A DNA stretch of 64,000 bases from Brachynemurus nebulosus (Eukaryota > Arthropoda > Insecta > Neuroptera > Myrmeleontidae): positions 37,954,803 to 38,018,802 of the forward strand of contig JAPWDM010000004.1 of assembly GCA_035578155.1 (NCBI GenBank), written 5' to 3'. Position numbers and translations under genes: made by a program. Below, one piece after another: positions 39,247-51,619 of this stretch (position 1 is the stretch's first letter; each line of letters starts with the position of its first letter). Below the pieces are notes generated by a model that was not told the origin of the DNA, searched no databases, and worked only from the letters and a program-made list of their open reading frames with translations.

Positions 39247-40685
39247 TTTTTAATTAAAATTGGGGTACTGCTGCCGGTGGATGGCGCGGTCAGCAGCACC
39301 CGGCGGCATCGCCAACTAAGGGCATGCGCCGCCAAACACGAGAGATATAAAAGCACGTAAAGACAGGAACACATACATGCAATAGACAACGGACAAACAT
39401 ACACAAATAAAAATCCAGCAATAAAAACCCTGCCATCCCAGGGCTTAGAAAAGAGTGGACAGTCCTTGGTGACGGTACGATAAGTACTAGACAGAGCGTC
39501 CGGTCACCAAGGACTGAAAACCAACGATGAGACTCCCCCCGAGGTGTAAAGGGCCTCGGAGTGGAGGAAACCGACTAAAAAACACTCAAGGCTAGTATCG
39601 AAAATTATCACTGGTAATATCACGCTAAATTCTTATTACGTCACTGGGAAGCCACAGGCCAACCAGTGACGTAATAAGTGATTAAAAAAAAAAACAACAA
39701 TGAATAAAAAGACGGCACAAGACAGAAACTGAATTAAAAACGAAAAAGTGTTTTGACAACTTGTTTAAAAAGTTACAACAACAAATATCACAGATCTTAT
39801 GAAAATTTGCTCAGTGGCACAGTCCCGGTCCACATGACTCCAACAATTTCGAAACGACCACGTCGACGCCTACGAACTCGCCGTGTAAGGAACAAATGAC
39901 GTCTGCCTAATGAGTGAGCTACTTACAACCGTTCAGTCAGACGTCGGGGTTCGACCTACACGGGAGAACCGATACGTCGACCGGGCCATATTCATCCGAG
40001 TCGAGGCCATGGGAAGCGGTAAAGCGCCGCAGAGTATCACAGAAGACTTGCTTTCTTGCTCTTGCGGTTCAAACGGGACGGAAGCGGTCGCATAGACCCC
40101 CACGAACGCGTCCATACGAGGAACAACCGACGTTACTGCTTACTTGGTGAGCTCGCTCGAACCGTTCAGGCAGGCGTCGCTCGTACAGGAGAACGAGTTG
40201 GTCAAGCACCACATTCCCACCCGTCGAAACCGCAAGAGCAAGAACTTGGCGGCAAAAGGAGAAAAGAAGACACAAAAACAATAAGTTAAAACAATACCAC
40301 TGGAATTTACAAACTCCAGTGGCATAACAAAATATCTCACTATAGCTATCACAGTTAGCGGAAATAACAGAATCACAGTGACTATCACCTTTCCGACTAC
40401 TCTGAAGCGATTCACAAACTCGGAAGCCATACCCACACAAGCTTCTACGTTCACATATACTATTCAATGAATATTCACAAGTCGTCTCTTGATTCATTTT
40501 AAATAAAACCTGAAATTCAACAGAAATAGACGGTGAAGGTTCGCTTATACGGAGATGTTACCTTGTCGATCTTACGACATTCATACTCGTCGAAACATTT
40601 ACCAGAGCCTCGTCAGCCTGCTAGCCGAAGCTAACAGTTGCCCGCCGGGCACGAACGGGGACGTGAAGGTTGGATTTTAGCCCAG

Positions 40686-40686
<1 letters not shown>
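39247..40686. mobile_element. TAA-flanked, GC-richer structured element (unclassified)
   Basis: The 1.44 kb are bordered by (ATT)n on both sides and are clearly richer in GC than their surroundings. Three strong hairpins stand out: 39,460-39,516 (14-bp arms), 39,632-39,678 (perfect 16-bp arms, CTTATTACGTCACTGG) and 40,297-40,322 (8-bp arms). Segments near 39,868-40,040 and 40,096-40,250 are imperfect direct repeats of each other. A 142-codon, Cys-rich minus-strand frame (40,069-40,497) has a normal ATG but resembles no family I know. It may be the 5' untranslated part of a LINE, or a non-autonomous rider that uses the same TAA-directed machinery. Confidence 0.55.
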
Positions 40687-40746
<60 letters not shown>

Positions 40747-40784
40747 GTTATTATTATTATTATTATTATATTATTATTATTATA
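40687..40784. repeat. (ATT)n tract
   Basis: About 100 bp of ATT repeats with a few changes, between two TAA-bordered segments. Confidence 0.92.
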
Positions 40785-41064
40785 GACTTTTACGCCAACC
40801 TGGCGCTCACTACTCAGTAGGACAGTACTGGGTAACATTCACCTATACCGGCATTATGCAAGGTATTAGGCTCTGTGGAAGGGTAATGTGCCAAACCAAT
40901 CCGTAAAAGTACCGTAGTACATTCACGGACGGGTTTGTCACATCACTCCTTATATTGTTGTTGTTGTTGCTTGAAACGAGGTGTTATGCGTCTATTTTGG
41001 TGTATACTGGTTCGTACGACGAGACTTTTGTGGGAGCGTAGATGTTGGCTCAATGACAGACGGC
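40785..41064. mobile_element. TAA-flanked 280 bp segment
   Basis: A unique-looking sequence between two (ATT)n tracts, including a short (GTT)n run at about 40,957-40,971. It may be a strongly 5'-truncated LINE copy or a rider. There is no credible frame and I cannot match it to the other parts. Confidence 0.45.

Positions 41065-41130
<66 letters not shown>
41065..41130. repeat. (TTA)n tract
   Basis: About 22 repeats, passing directly into TATATATAGGTATATA and then an HL-B half. Confidence 0.92.
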
Positions 41131-41136
<6 letters not shown>

Positions 41137-41137
41137 G

Positions 41138-41256
41138 GTATATAAATTTTAGTGAAGTAGATTTTTGGGTTCTAGATGCTCCAAAACAAATTTCTATCAT
41201 AGTCCCGGACTTAGGTCTTACCATAAGAGCTGCTGTAATAGCTGAATTTCCAGTTT
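41138..41256 (-). mobile_element. HL-B 5' half next to (TTA)n
   Basis: In reverse it reads CAAAACTGGAAATTCAGC..., GGTCTTAC and TTCACTAAAATTTATATA, the HL-B left half. Where the (TA)n core should start there is a short TA stretch and then (TTA)n. Confidence 0.68.
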
Positions 41257-42128
41257 TGTCAGTATCGATGGATATAGTTTTAATTTTTTGGTCTTATTTT
41301 ATTTTTTGGTCAGGTGCTGCTTAATATGGTAACGAAAACAGTGATTCTTTGATTTTGAAATACAAAAAAAAAACTTTCAAATTTAATTTCCAGTATAAAA
41401 TTACCCAGCGCTACCACTAACGCCTTAACTTTGTTCTGAATTCTACAAGTAATTTTGCTCTAAATTTTAAAGGACGAAAGCGCATTTTACTGCTTATACA
41501 TCTACATTCAAGTTATTAATTCAACCGTATTATGATACCTTTATGGAAAATTTAAATTTATCTAATATTCCATTTTACCCTATGCTATATACAATTAACA
41601 TTAAATCTATGAATGTAAGTTTCCGAGAATAATAACATGCTAAATGTTTAGATATTATAATCAGAATTAGTCTAAACAGATATTGCTGTAATAAATTAAT
41701 GATAGTATGGTGATCGATAGATTTATTTTACGAACGCGTGTAAATGTGCATGGATTTATCCATATTTTGATTGATTAAAACGGTCTTAACATAGAAAAAA
41801 TTTCTGTAAGCCCTTAACGACATATTTGATTTATCAAAGTTATTTCGTTAGTTGACAAATTTCGGTTCTTAACTTTTATTTCCAAAACTATTTGTGACCA
41901 CCAGGGCCGGCGAGAGAAATGACGCACCCCCGGGCACAACAAAAAATTTTCAAATATTTTTGTGTCCAAAAATACAGTATCCAAAAAGAAAAGCAAAAAA
42001 AGACGAACCGAGGCTCTGAGCGCCCTTTTGAATTGTAGTGAAAGTTACTCAAATCGCAAAATTTACAGGTAATATTAGTACTTAAGAGAAAGGGCTTCTC
42101 ATCTAGTGATCAAAAAATAGGGTATTTT

Positions 42129-42130
<2 letters not shown>
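41257..42130. other. No recognisable feature
   Basis: AT-rich sequence. CCAGGGCCGGCGAGAGAAAT at about 41,902 resembles one end of a hAT-type MITE, but no matching second end was seen. Confidence 0.42.
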
Positions 42131-42480
<350 letters not shown>

Positions 42481-42639
42481 GAAATTCTGACTTCGCATGT
42501 TCGTTCTTAAACGACTTAACCCCACTTGGTCTATAAAGTGCTATTCATAGAATATATTTATGTTACTTCGAATCGGATACGAGATCGTTATTTATAGATG
42601 TTTTCACTTCGTTATTTTATTCATATTGATATGACTACG

Positions 42640-43612
42640 GATTTTTATCAGTACCCAAATACATTAGAAAATAATAGAATGGATGAAATTGGTATTGTAC
42701 ATCAAAATATACAAAGCTTAAAAAATAAATACTTGCAATATGATGTCTGGCTGTAAAGTTTCAAGACATATCCTGATGTGTTATTTTTCACGGAGACATG
42801 GTTACGGTTACGGGAACTTTTCAAAAGTATTTGAAAAGTTATGCATTCGAGATTAATTAATTTTCTGTTAAGCAATAACATTATAAATAAGTGTCAAAAT
42901 GGTTTTATTCCAGGTCGAGACACAACTTTGGCTACATTTCAAATTTTGCATGATTTAATTGAAAGCAGACGTAGTTAATAATGAAAGTGTTGCCGGTCTT
43001 TGTTTAGACCACAGAGCACTGAATCAAACATATTAACATATGTGTCCTAGAGATAACACAGGCATTAAATTTTGAAGCATGACTCCATTTTAGTAAGCCC
43101 AAATTGTAACCACGGAGACTTGTTTATAAATATTAGATAAACCAATTAAACCATTAAATTAATGGTTTGACCGCCATTAAAGTAATCCCATCAGTAAATT
43201 TTTTTGCTCACATCAGTCAATTTTTTTGCTTCAATTTCCTAATGTATTTGTAATACACAGCATTCTCTCTAGTCGATTCTCTCCTCAATGGTTTAGACCT
43301 TAGCAAAGTTTTTGATTGCGTAAAACATGACTTTTTACTATGTTAGTTGGAGGATTGTGGGGTTCTAGGAATTACTAATAACTGGTTTTCGAGCTATCTA
43401 AAAGATAGAAAACAATGTGTTAAAATAGGTGAAACATATTCTTCTTGGGAGACATTTCTTCAAGGTGTAACACAAGGTAATGTCCTCGGACCTCTTCTGT
43501 TTATAATTTATGTTAATGATCTCCCTCGCGAAGCTAATATATTTACGATGGTATTGTATGCTGATGACACTAATTTAGTTTTTAGTGATCGTAGTTTCAG
43601 TGACTTACAAGT
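42640..43612 (+). pseudogene. LINE relic: endonuclease start plus reverse transcriptase
   Basis: From about 42,672 the translation gives IVHQNIQSLKNK and PDVLFFTETWL, the N-terminal strands of the apurinic-type endonuclease. The frame then jumps, at about 42,840, to RLINFLLSNN and CQNGFIPGRDTTLA, an early RT motif. So most of the endonuclease and the linker are deleted. After a 280-base insertion the RT resumes with DLSKVFDCVKHD (motif A), GVTQGNVLGPLLFIIYVNDL (motif B) and LYADDTNLVF (motif C). It is lost after SDLQ at about 43,610. Stops are present. The motifs fit a Jockey/CR1-like LINE. Confidence 0.75.
43011..43290. mobile_element. 280 bp insertion in the LINE RT, 9-bp duplication
   Basis: GTTTAGACC occurs at 43,002-43,010 and 43,291-43,299. 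Removing one copy and the insert joins the RT codons for AGLCLD and LSKVFD in frame, so this is a genuine insertion. The insert shows no convincing TIRs and no poly-A tail. A 9-bp duplication is compatible with a Mutator-like or hAT-like event. Confidence 0.65.
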
Positions 43613-44300
43613 AAAGGGCCCGAGGCCGGACCTATCGATTTTGATGAAACTTAGATATGTTGTAGAACACTAAAAAATAAGCGATACGTATTTTTTTATC
43701 GGCGGAAAAACGGTATGAAGGGGTGACGCCTCCCTCCAAAAACTGGGGTAAAAATTTAATTTTTTAAATATCTCGAAAACGGTAAGAGATAGAACAAAAG
43801 TGTAAATTGGCAGTATTGCTGTTTTTTAAAGAGATATCTGTTGGTATGCAATTCGTTCAAATTGTGCCCACAGGGGTGGCTGGGGTTAAAATTTAGGGGT
43901 TAATTTAGCAAAAAGGGGATGAAAATTAAACAATATAAAAATTCCGTTTACAGATTTTAAATCTACGTCAGAAAATCTAATTGACCTGTTTTTGCTCAAT
44001 GTCCTAATATTAAGTCTAGGGGTAGTTAACTAGGGGGTGACTGTGTCGAATACTTGGGTAGTTCAAGAAGTTTTTTTTCATGGAAAATAGTTTAAGATAT
44101 TTAGTAAACGTAGAAATGAAATTTTCGATTTCAAAATTCAATTTGAGCAACATTGGCGAAGCGGTGAGTCACCCTCTTAAATTACATACTAGTTAACATA
44201 CACTCATTTTTAATATTAACACACTGACAGTGGGTAATAATGTCACAATAAGTGGTTCTGAAGTTGGACTATCGTATGTAAGGTTTTTATTGATAGTTTT
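43613..44300. repeat. Unclassified repeat-like sequence
   Basis: It starts abruptly where the LINE RT ends (GGCCCGAGGCCGGACC) and has phrases such as AATATCTCGAAAACGGTAAG and GGGGTGACGCC, typical in style of non-coding insect repeats. No second copy is in this window. Confidence 0.4.
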
Positions 44301-46441
44301 TACCCACCACAAAAAAGGTGTGAATCAAAATTCGGAACTACACCATGCTTACAGTGCACCACCGCGCATTTATCCAGTCCGAACTCCATACCGATCGCGT
44401 GCGTGTATTTGTGTGTTAATTTTAGAGCGCAGTTGAGATCACTCTCCGACGAGGCATACAGTTTTAAGTCATCCATATAAAATAAATGTGTGACTTTATG
44501 CTCGCGGTTTCCTACCGAGCCACACAAGTATACGCCACGTTTGTATGTCACCAACTCCGTTGACACAACGTGTTCACCGGATGTTATTGTGAACCTTGTT
44601 TTCCAGAGCGGCAGCAGGTGTTCAGTACATTTAATAATGTCGGGATGGACTCGCAAACAATGGAGCAAATAGATAATGAGCTCATGTGACGTTGTGTCAA
44701 ATGCTTTTCGATAGTCCACCCAGGCCATGCTCAGGTTGCGTTTGTGCTGTCTAGCGTCCTGACAGATACATCTGTCGACCAGCAAGTTGTTTTTGCAACC
44801 GGACATTCTTCTTTTTGAACCTCGCTGCTCATAGATCGAACTCCACACTGGTTCAATCGCCTTCAAGATGCGTTCGTATAGGACGGAAGTGAACGCTTTA
44901 TTCACAATATTCAGGCACGTTATGGGTCTGTAGTTCTGTGGTTGTGATAGGTCTCCTTTTTTCGGTATTAGGACCGTTCTTCCCTCAGCGAGCCACGATG
45001 GTATTGGCTCACAGTTAAATAACCAATTTGAAAATATACGGGCAAGGTGGCGGTGGGTACTAGTGAGCTTCTTCCACCAAAAATTCGTTATTCCATCAAT
45101 GCCCGGAGCGAATATTCTTCTTGCCTTTGAAAGCAAGTTCGACTTCTTCTTTATCAACAGATGTTATAATGGTATGAGATGGCACTTTGCCGAGCTGTTG
45201 TTTGCAGTACCATCTAAACTGGCTGATGGGAATACAGTCCAGGTCAGTCTTTTTAGTCGTCTCATATACCCCCGCCAATAATCCTCTATTGCGTCGACAG
45301 TCGGCGGTTGTTCCTTGGTGCGAACAGGCGTGAAGGGTTCGATTTAATGATCTTATTTTCCCGAATGCACCGTTCATGCCGGGCTAATTTTTTCTTGGCC
45401 AGGGCCAATGCGCGCATCTTATCCAAATGTGTCTGTTTAATGGTCAACACATTGCCCAAATTGATTGTGTGATAGCGGTACATCAGTTCTCTGGCAAAAG
45501 CCCGTACCTTGCGTGTAAAACGCCTATTGGTCTGAATATATCACACATTGGATACGCGATAGCAGCTGTCGTAGTGCCCTCACCTTGGTGTCAATTTGTT
45601 TAATACGAATACGTGCCTTCTTCTCTGCAGTCTTTTGCTGCTTAGTACATGGAGTCAGGACAAGCATCCCTGCATATACTGCATTGTCGACGTCGGTGAG
45701 ATCACTGGATGGGGATAGATGATCGTCCAAAATTTCGTTTAGTTGGGTCAGTTGTTCGCCCTTTACATACATCCGTCGGTGTTTGGGACATGGTCGTTTG
45801 TCAAAGTCTAAATCGGTATCGAGAAGATCGCGAAATTTTTTTCTTAAATTGTCTGAGACAGAAAGGGATTTATTTAGATCGGCATCATTCTGTGTGGGAG
45901 CTGAACTTGTTCTGGTGTTAGACTCTAGCACAGTATCTGTGTTGGCTTGATTTAACAAGTCCGTCTGTGCCTCAGTAACTACGCTGCCACCACAAGTTAC
46001 CGGTTGATCCCGCTCTGTGATGTTATTGGTCGAGCTCTCACCATTGACCGCAGAATTCTGTTCAACTTCCACCACTGCAGTTTCAGCAACCCTAGTTTCT
46101 TCTCGAGCTTCTCGATTATTGTCATGTCCGGTAGGTATGTTTAATTTAATGATTTGGGTTACATGGTCACGCAGATTTTGTGGCGTTAAATTCGAGTGTT
46201 CGGGATGCATCTGGCACCATATGGCGTGCATCCTTGCCATGTACCCTCTCTTATTCGGCTCACTTTGTACGCGGCACGTGAGCATATCTCTCCTCAAACT
46301 GTCCGTCCACTCCAGGCGCACGAGACGAGAAGATGAATTTTGACTGGTTCCGCCTTTATTAGCAGGCCCATCCGAGAGACCCGCAGCACGACCAGCCTTC
46401 CTAGTTCTTTTACCGTTTGGAACTAGTAGAAAACCTGTTAG
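44300..46441 (-). pseudogene. Dong/R4-type LINE, 5' part: N-terminal domain and RT
   Basis: A minus-strand frame is open from about 46,441 without an obvious ATG. It gives an N-terminal domain with RLEWTDSLRRDML and HPEHSNLTPQNLRDHV, followed by an acidic, Ser/Thr-rich linker. After three frameshifts (about 45,540, 45,330 and 45,115) the RT appears: APGIDGITNFWWKKL, PQNYRPITCLN, VDYRKAFDTTSHE (motif A) and FYMDDLKLYA (motif C), then DKCAVVHCKHG. FxMDDLKLYA is characteristic of the R4/Dong/R2 group. Homology stops near 44,300, just where the 37.5-39.2 kb piece would continue. Frameshifts make it inactive. Confidence 0.85.
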
Positions 46442-46610
46442 GGGTAGTTAGTCCGTTAACAGAGACCACCATTTAGCGCTGGTTGACTCCACGCACCAGG
46501 TACCAGAAAGTACCTGGTCTTAGCTCGGAAACCCCGGGAGCACTACTTCCCGTGTTGTTGTAGCAACCGACCACCTAAGCAACCAGGTGTTACAACAAGC
46601 CCCTGAGGGT
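46442..46610 (-). other. Structured 5' untranslated region of the Dong/R4-type LINE
   Basis: Between the coding part and (TTA)n, 170 bases contain an 8-bp perfect hairpin (CCAGGTAC/GTACCTGG, 46,496-46,517) and a nested double stem (46,555-46,598: outer 7 bp TTGTTGT/ACAACAA, inner 5 bp CACCT/AGGTG). R2 elements carry a self-cleaving ribozyme at this place; I tried that fold by hand and it does not fit. Confidence 0.55.
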
Positions 46611-46631
46611 TTATTATTATTATTATTATTA
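46611..46631. repeat. (TTA)n tract at the 5' end of the Dong/R4-type LINE
   Basis: Seven repeats directly abut the 5' untranslated region, mirroring the (ATT)n at the 3' end at 37,457-37,525. Confidence 0.88.
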
Positions 46632-47801
46632 CCTGTAATGTAAATCTTACATTTCGATATTTTCGCTAATTCAGGTTTTTAAATATATGCATTACACGTT
46701 CATTAATATTTCCGTCGACAATTGTTAAGAATTGTATATTAACACAAAGTTTTTATTCTAAGAGTATTAAAAATAATCAGTAAAACTAATTTAATTCCAG
46801 AAAATCGGAATCAATGAAATCAAAAATTACTAAATAATGGAAGAAACGCATTCCTGAAATTGTATATTTTTATTAGAACGGAAATATTTATTAAATCGAA
46901 GGAAAAAAAAAACGAAAATTGATCTACATACACAAATTGTTGTGATGGATGTTTTGTTTGCACATCATCGAGTGAAATCTGAGGACGTGGAAATGTCATC
47001 ATACAGAGAATGGGGGATACTTAGGGAAGACGAACAGACAAAACCTAAACATATAAACACATATGTAATACCACACACACTTATACTAATATAATCATGA
47101 CGAGTCAACGAGCAAACGAGTAACTCAATTGTCGTGCGGGAACGAGTCGGGTACTCACAACCGAGCTAGTCAATCGTTCGTTAGACAAAACATTGCCCGT
47201 TTGTTACGCAACTGAAACTTTTCAATCAATATTTCTTAAAATACTATTCACATGTATTTAGCTCACAAACAGTGTGTTTGATCAGACTACGGACATAACT
47301 TTCGCATGTTAAGTTACTGAATTTACATTGTGAATTAATAAAATTGTAGAAAAATGATGCCAATACTCTTGCTGAATGAATTAAGAATAACGTAACAGGT
47401 AACATTTATAAACTGCCCTGTTTCAATTTGACATATTTTTAATCCCCTTCCCTTTATGTAGACTACAGGTGGCTTTTCTCCTTATTCCCTTTCTGCTATA
47501 ATTACACGTAGTTTTTTTTTACTAATTGTAAGTCCACAAGACATTTAACTGAAAAATTTTTTTTTTTTTAAATATGGAGATGAAGGCACTTGAGCAAAAT
47601 CAGAGCCAATGAATGGAAAACTGTGTAATTATATGGTAGCTCTGTAAGGCATTTCTTCTAAGAGTAGAAGAGTAAATATGTAATTTAATTTCAGAATTTC
47701 AAAAAATATTTTTTGCATAAATCTTGGAATATATGGATTATCTAAAAGTAACAATTTTTGTAAAACTGGTTATTTCTGAATTTACTACAAATCTGATTTT
47801 T
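46632..47801. other. No recognisable feature
   Basis: AT-rich, no long frame, no repeat that I can match. Confidence 0.5.
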
Positions 47802-47922
47802 AGTCGAATTTTCTCCGAAAAATTAGACTTATACAGTCTATACGATAAGAGCTGCGAGAGGCGAGAGTAGGGGCGCTATCCGTTTTCGGACCCGTAGAAC
47901 ACGAATATGTAGAAAAAAAATG

Positions 47923-47996
<74 letters not shown>

Positions 47997-49609
47997 CCGC
48001 CACTTTTTAATTTGTGTAGGGCCCCCCCTATGGAAGTTAAGAGATGAAATTTGGTAAATGGGGCTCATTTTCGAGGCACCTCATACTATCAAAGTGGGGT
48101 CAAATTTTGGGCAAATTTTTTTTCTGACCCGACCTTTAAGGGGGTGGTGGGGGGCGGAAAAGCAATAAAACTTTTCCAAACCGGTTTTAAATAATGTTTC
48201 GGTCAATTATCTACAACATATCCAAAATTCAGCTTCCTAGGATGATATGGTGGGAGTAGAGGGGGGAAAAAACGATTTTCGCTGGATCTAACAGGCCCCC
48301 AGCCCCCCAGAATTAACGTAGAGGGTTTAAATTTGGTGTGTTGATAAAGTTCGTACCTAGGTTGTGCTTTTTGGAGGTTTTAATATTTTACCCCCACCCC
48401 CCTCATTTTTAAGCTACAATTTCATGCATTTTCGACGTTTTCGAAGTTTGTACCACTCGCACAGGTCACCCGAATAAACCTAGAGGGCTGAAATTTTGTA
48501 TTCGGATTGAGTTAGTATCAAGGAGGTGCCTTTTGGGGGATTCTTCTTGTTTTTTAACAGTTTCGTTCGGGTCAAAATCTCCCCAAATAGACCTAGAGGG
48601 CTGAAATTTGGTGTACAGGTTAAGCTAATAGCCAGACACTGTTTTTTGGAGGTTTGAACTTTTAACCCCTACCCCCACCATTTTTATACCCAAAAGAACA
48701 TGATTTTTCTCGTTTTTTAACAGTTTCGTTCGGGTCAAAATCTCCCCAAATAAACCTAGAGGGCTGAAATTTGGTGTACAGGTTAAGCTAATAGCCAGAC
48801 ACTGTTTTTTGGAGGTTTCAACTTTTAACCCTTACCCCCACGATTTTTACGCCAATATTTCCTTAATTTTTTTGCGTGTTTTCTAACACGTCTAGAGACT
48901 CCATAAGGAAACCTAGAGGGCTGAAATTTTGTACGTGTATTCAGTTAGTATCCAGCTAGTACCTTGTAGGGAGTCCACATCACTTTTCCCCCCACTTCTC
49001 CCATTTTTACATCGGAATTGAATGCTATTGTTAAATGTGTTTTAAAAGCATTATGTTTATTCTAAATACAAGTAGGCGAATAGTAATTTTAAAAAATTTA
49101 AAAAAAAAGTGAACTTACTTTTATGACAAATGAAATACATACATATTAAGTAATTTAAAAATGTTATTAAAGTCACTGTTTATTTATAAATTAGGAATTT
49201 TGGATTTTTAGTATTTATAAAATAGAAATTTTGGATTTTTTTGGAAAGAAAAAATATCTTTATAAAGGCCTTCCAGTTTACTATTTAAGGTCCTTTTTTA
49301 ATATTTAAAACTAAAACATAAAGGCAATTAGCGGATAAACATGGGCAGGAATGTCCTCGTACGAATTGTGTTGGTTTTTTTTCTGCTACCTGTTTTCGGC
49401 ACAAAATTGAAATTTACTGAGATACAGCCCTTAAATACTTAAAACCTTTTTTTAAAGCCTCGATCAGCCGAACACTCATCACCCGTTTTGAAACCAACAA
49501 AATGACAATTCGGTTGTAGACTTTCAATCACATTTCGCTTGTAGACATTCAATACCGAAGATGAAGGGGAAAATTCGACTACCGTGGTGGGGCCCCGCTG
49601 CTCACGGCG
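47802..49609 (+). mobile_element. HL-A element, full-length copy
   Basis: It starts AGTCGAATTTTCTCC after a T run. The (TA)n core is 47,928-47,994, and at least six minisatellite units follow. The inverted GGGGAAAATTCGACT lies at 49,566-49,580, the terminal hairpin at 49,582-49,607, and CG borders a T run. One 162-bp unit (about 48,559-48,720) is tandemly duplicated at 48,721, and part of a neighbouring unit is deleted near 48,541. It is close to the copy at 1,972 in length and sequence but opposite in strand. Non-coding. Confidence 0.75.
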
Positions 49610-49783
49610 TTTTTTTTTTACCGTATAGCAAATTATTTATTTTTCTCGTAAAGCGAGCTATTAATACGAGATATATTAGGTTGGTACAAATGAAATGGCT
49701 GTTTTCAGTGTTTAGAATTTTAAACTTTACAGTTTACCCTGTTTTCATACAGAGAGCGGTATATGTAGATTTTGTGAAAAGTA

Positions 49784-49988
49784 CAGTGGACTTTCGGAGA
49801 TTGTCCAATCGCAAATTGTCCATATTTCAGTGTTAGGGATTTAAACATCGTATGTTTACGTCACACGAACATTGTATTCACAAAAATTGTGTGTTTGCAG
49901 TATTCGTGTGACGTAAACATGCGATGTTTAAATCTCTATCACTGCAATATTGACAATTTTTGATTGGACAATCTCCGAAAGTCAACTG
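49784..49988. mobile_element. Fold-back MITE, pogo/Tc1-type, TA target
   Basis: The 205 bp begin CAGTGGACTTTCGGAGATTG and end with the inverse CAATCTCCGAAAGTCAACTG. TA flanks both sides. An inner pair around ACATCGTATGTTTACGTCAC makes nearly the whole element one hairpin. CAGT-G-AC tips with TA duplications are typical of pogo-related MITEs. Confidence 0.8.
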
Positions 49989-50235
49989 TACATTATCCAT
50001 ACGCGATTTAGTGCGAATAATCGTATTTTTATATTGTATGTAGGTACTGTTCGTCATAAAAGTTTGCATTAACACTGTCATTAAAACATTTTTATAATTA
50101 TAATATACTTCCTATCCTATAACATGTGTTTATTATTGAATTTCTATAAAACTGAAACTAAACCTAATCGTGATGCAATTGGAATGAAACTAAATTGTAA
50201 TATATGATACTTTAGCATAGGATATTTCTAACGCC

Positions 50236-50465
50236 TAACCTTATTGCTGCATTTAGTGAAGGTATGTAAGTGAAAGAACGATGAAGCGTTGTTTTGAGAA
50301 ATCTCGTTCAAGGAACACAAACCTTGGCAATTTGTCTCGCAGAAATGCACCTTCCACCATTGGTGACGTTGTTTTAAAGGAGATAGTTGAAGCGGATCTG
50401 AGATGAACTGTCCGAAAGATTGCCAAAAGATTCGAAATTGATCATTCAACCGTCGAACTGAATTT
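50236..50465 (+). pseudogene. mariner transposase N-terminal fragment
   Basis: After a frameshift at about 50,262, where IAAFSEG precedes it, the plus-strand frame reads VSERTMKRCFEKSRS, then VLKEIVEADLR, a stop, TVRKIAKRFEIDHSTV. This is the paired helix-turn-helix DNA-binding domain of mariner transposases. The catalytic domain is absent. It cannot act. Confidence 0.75.

Positions 50466-51619
<1,154 letters not shown>

Noticed and set aside
46555..46598. HDV-like ribozyme in the LINE 5' region
   Set aside because: The stems are nested as ordinary hairpins; the strand order needed for the double pseudoknot was not found by hand.
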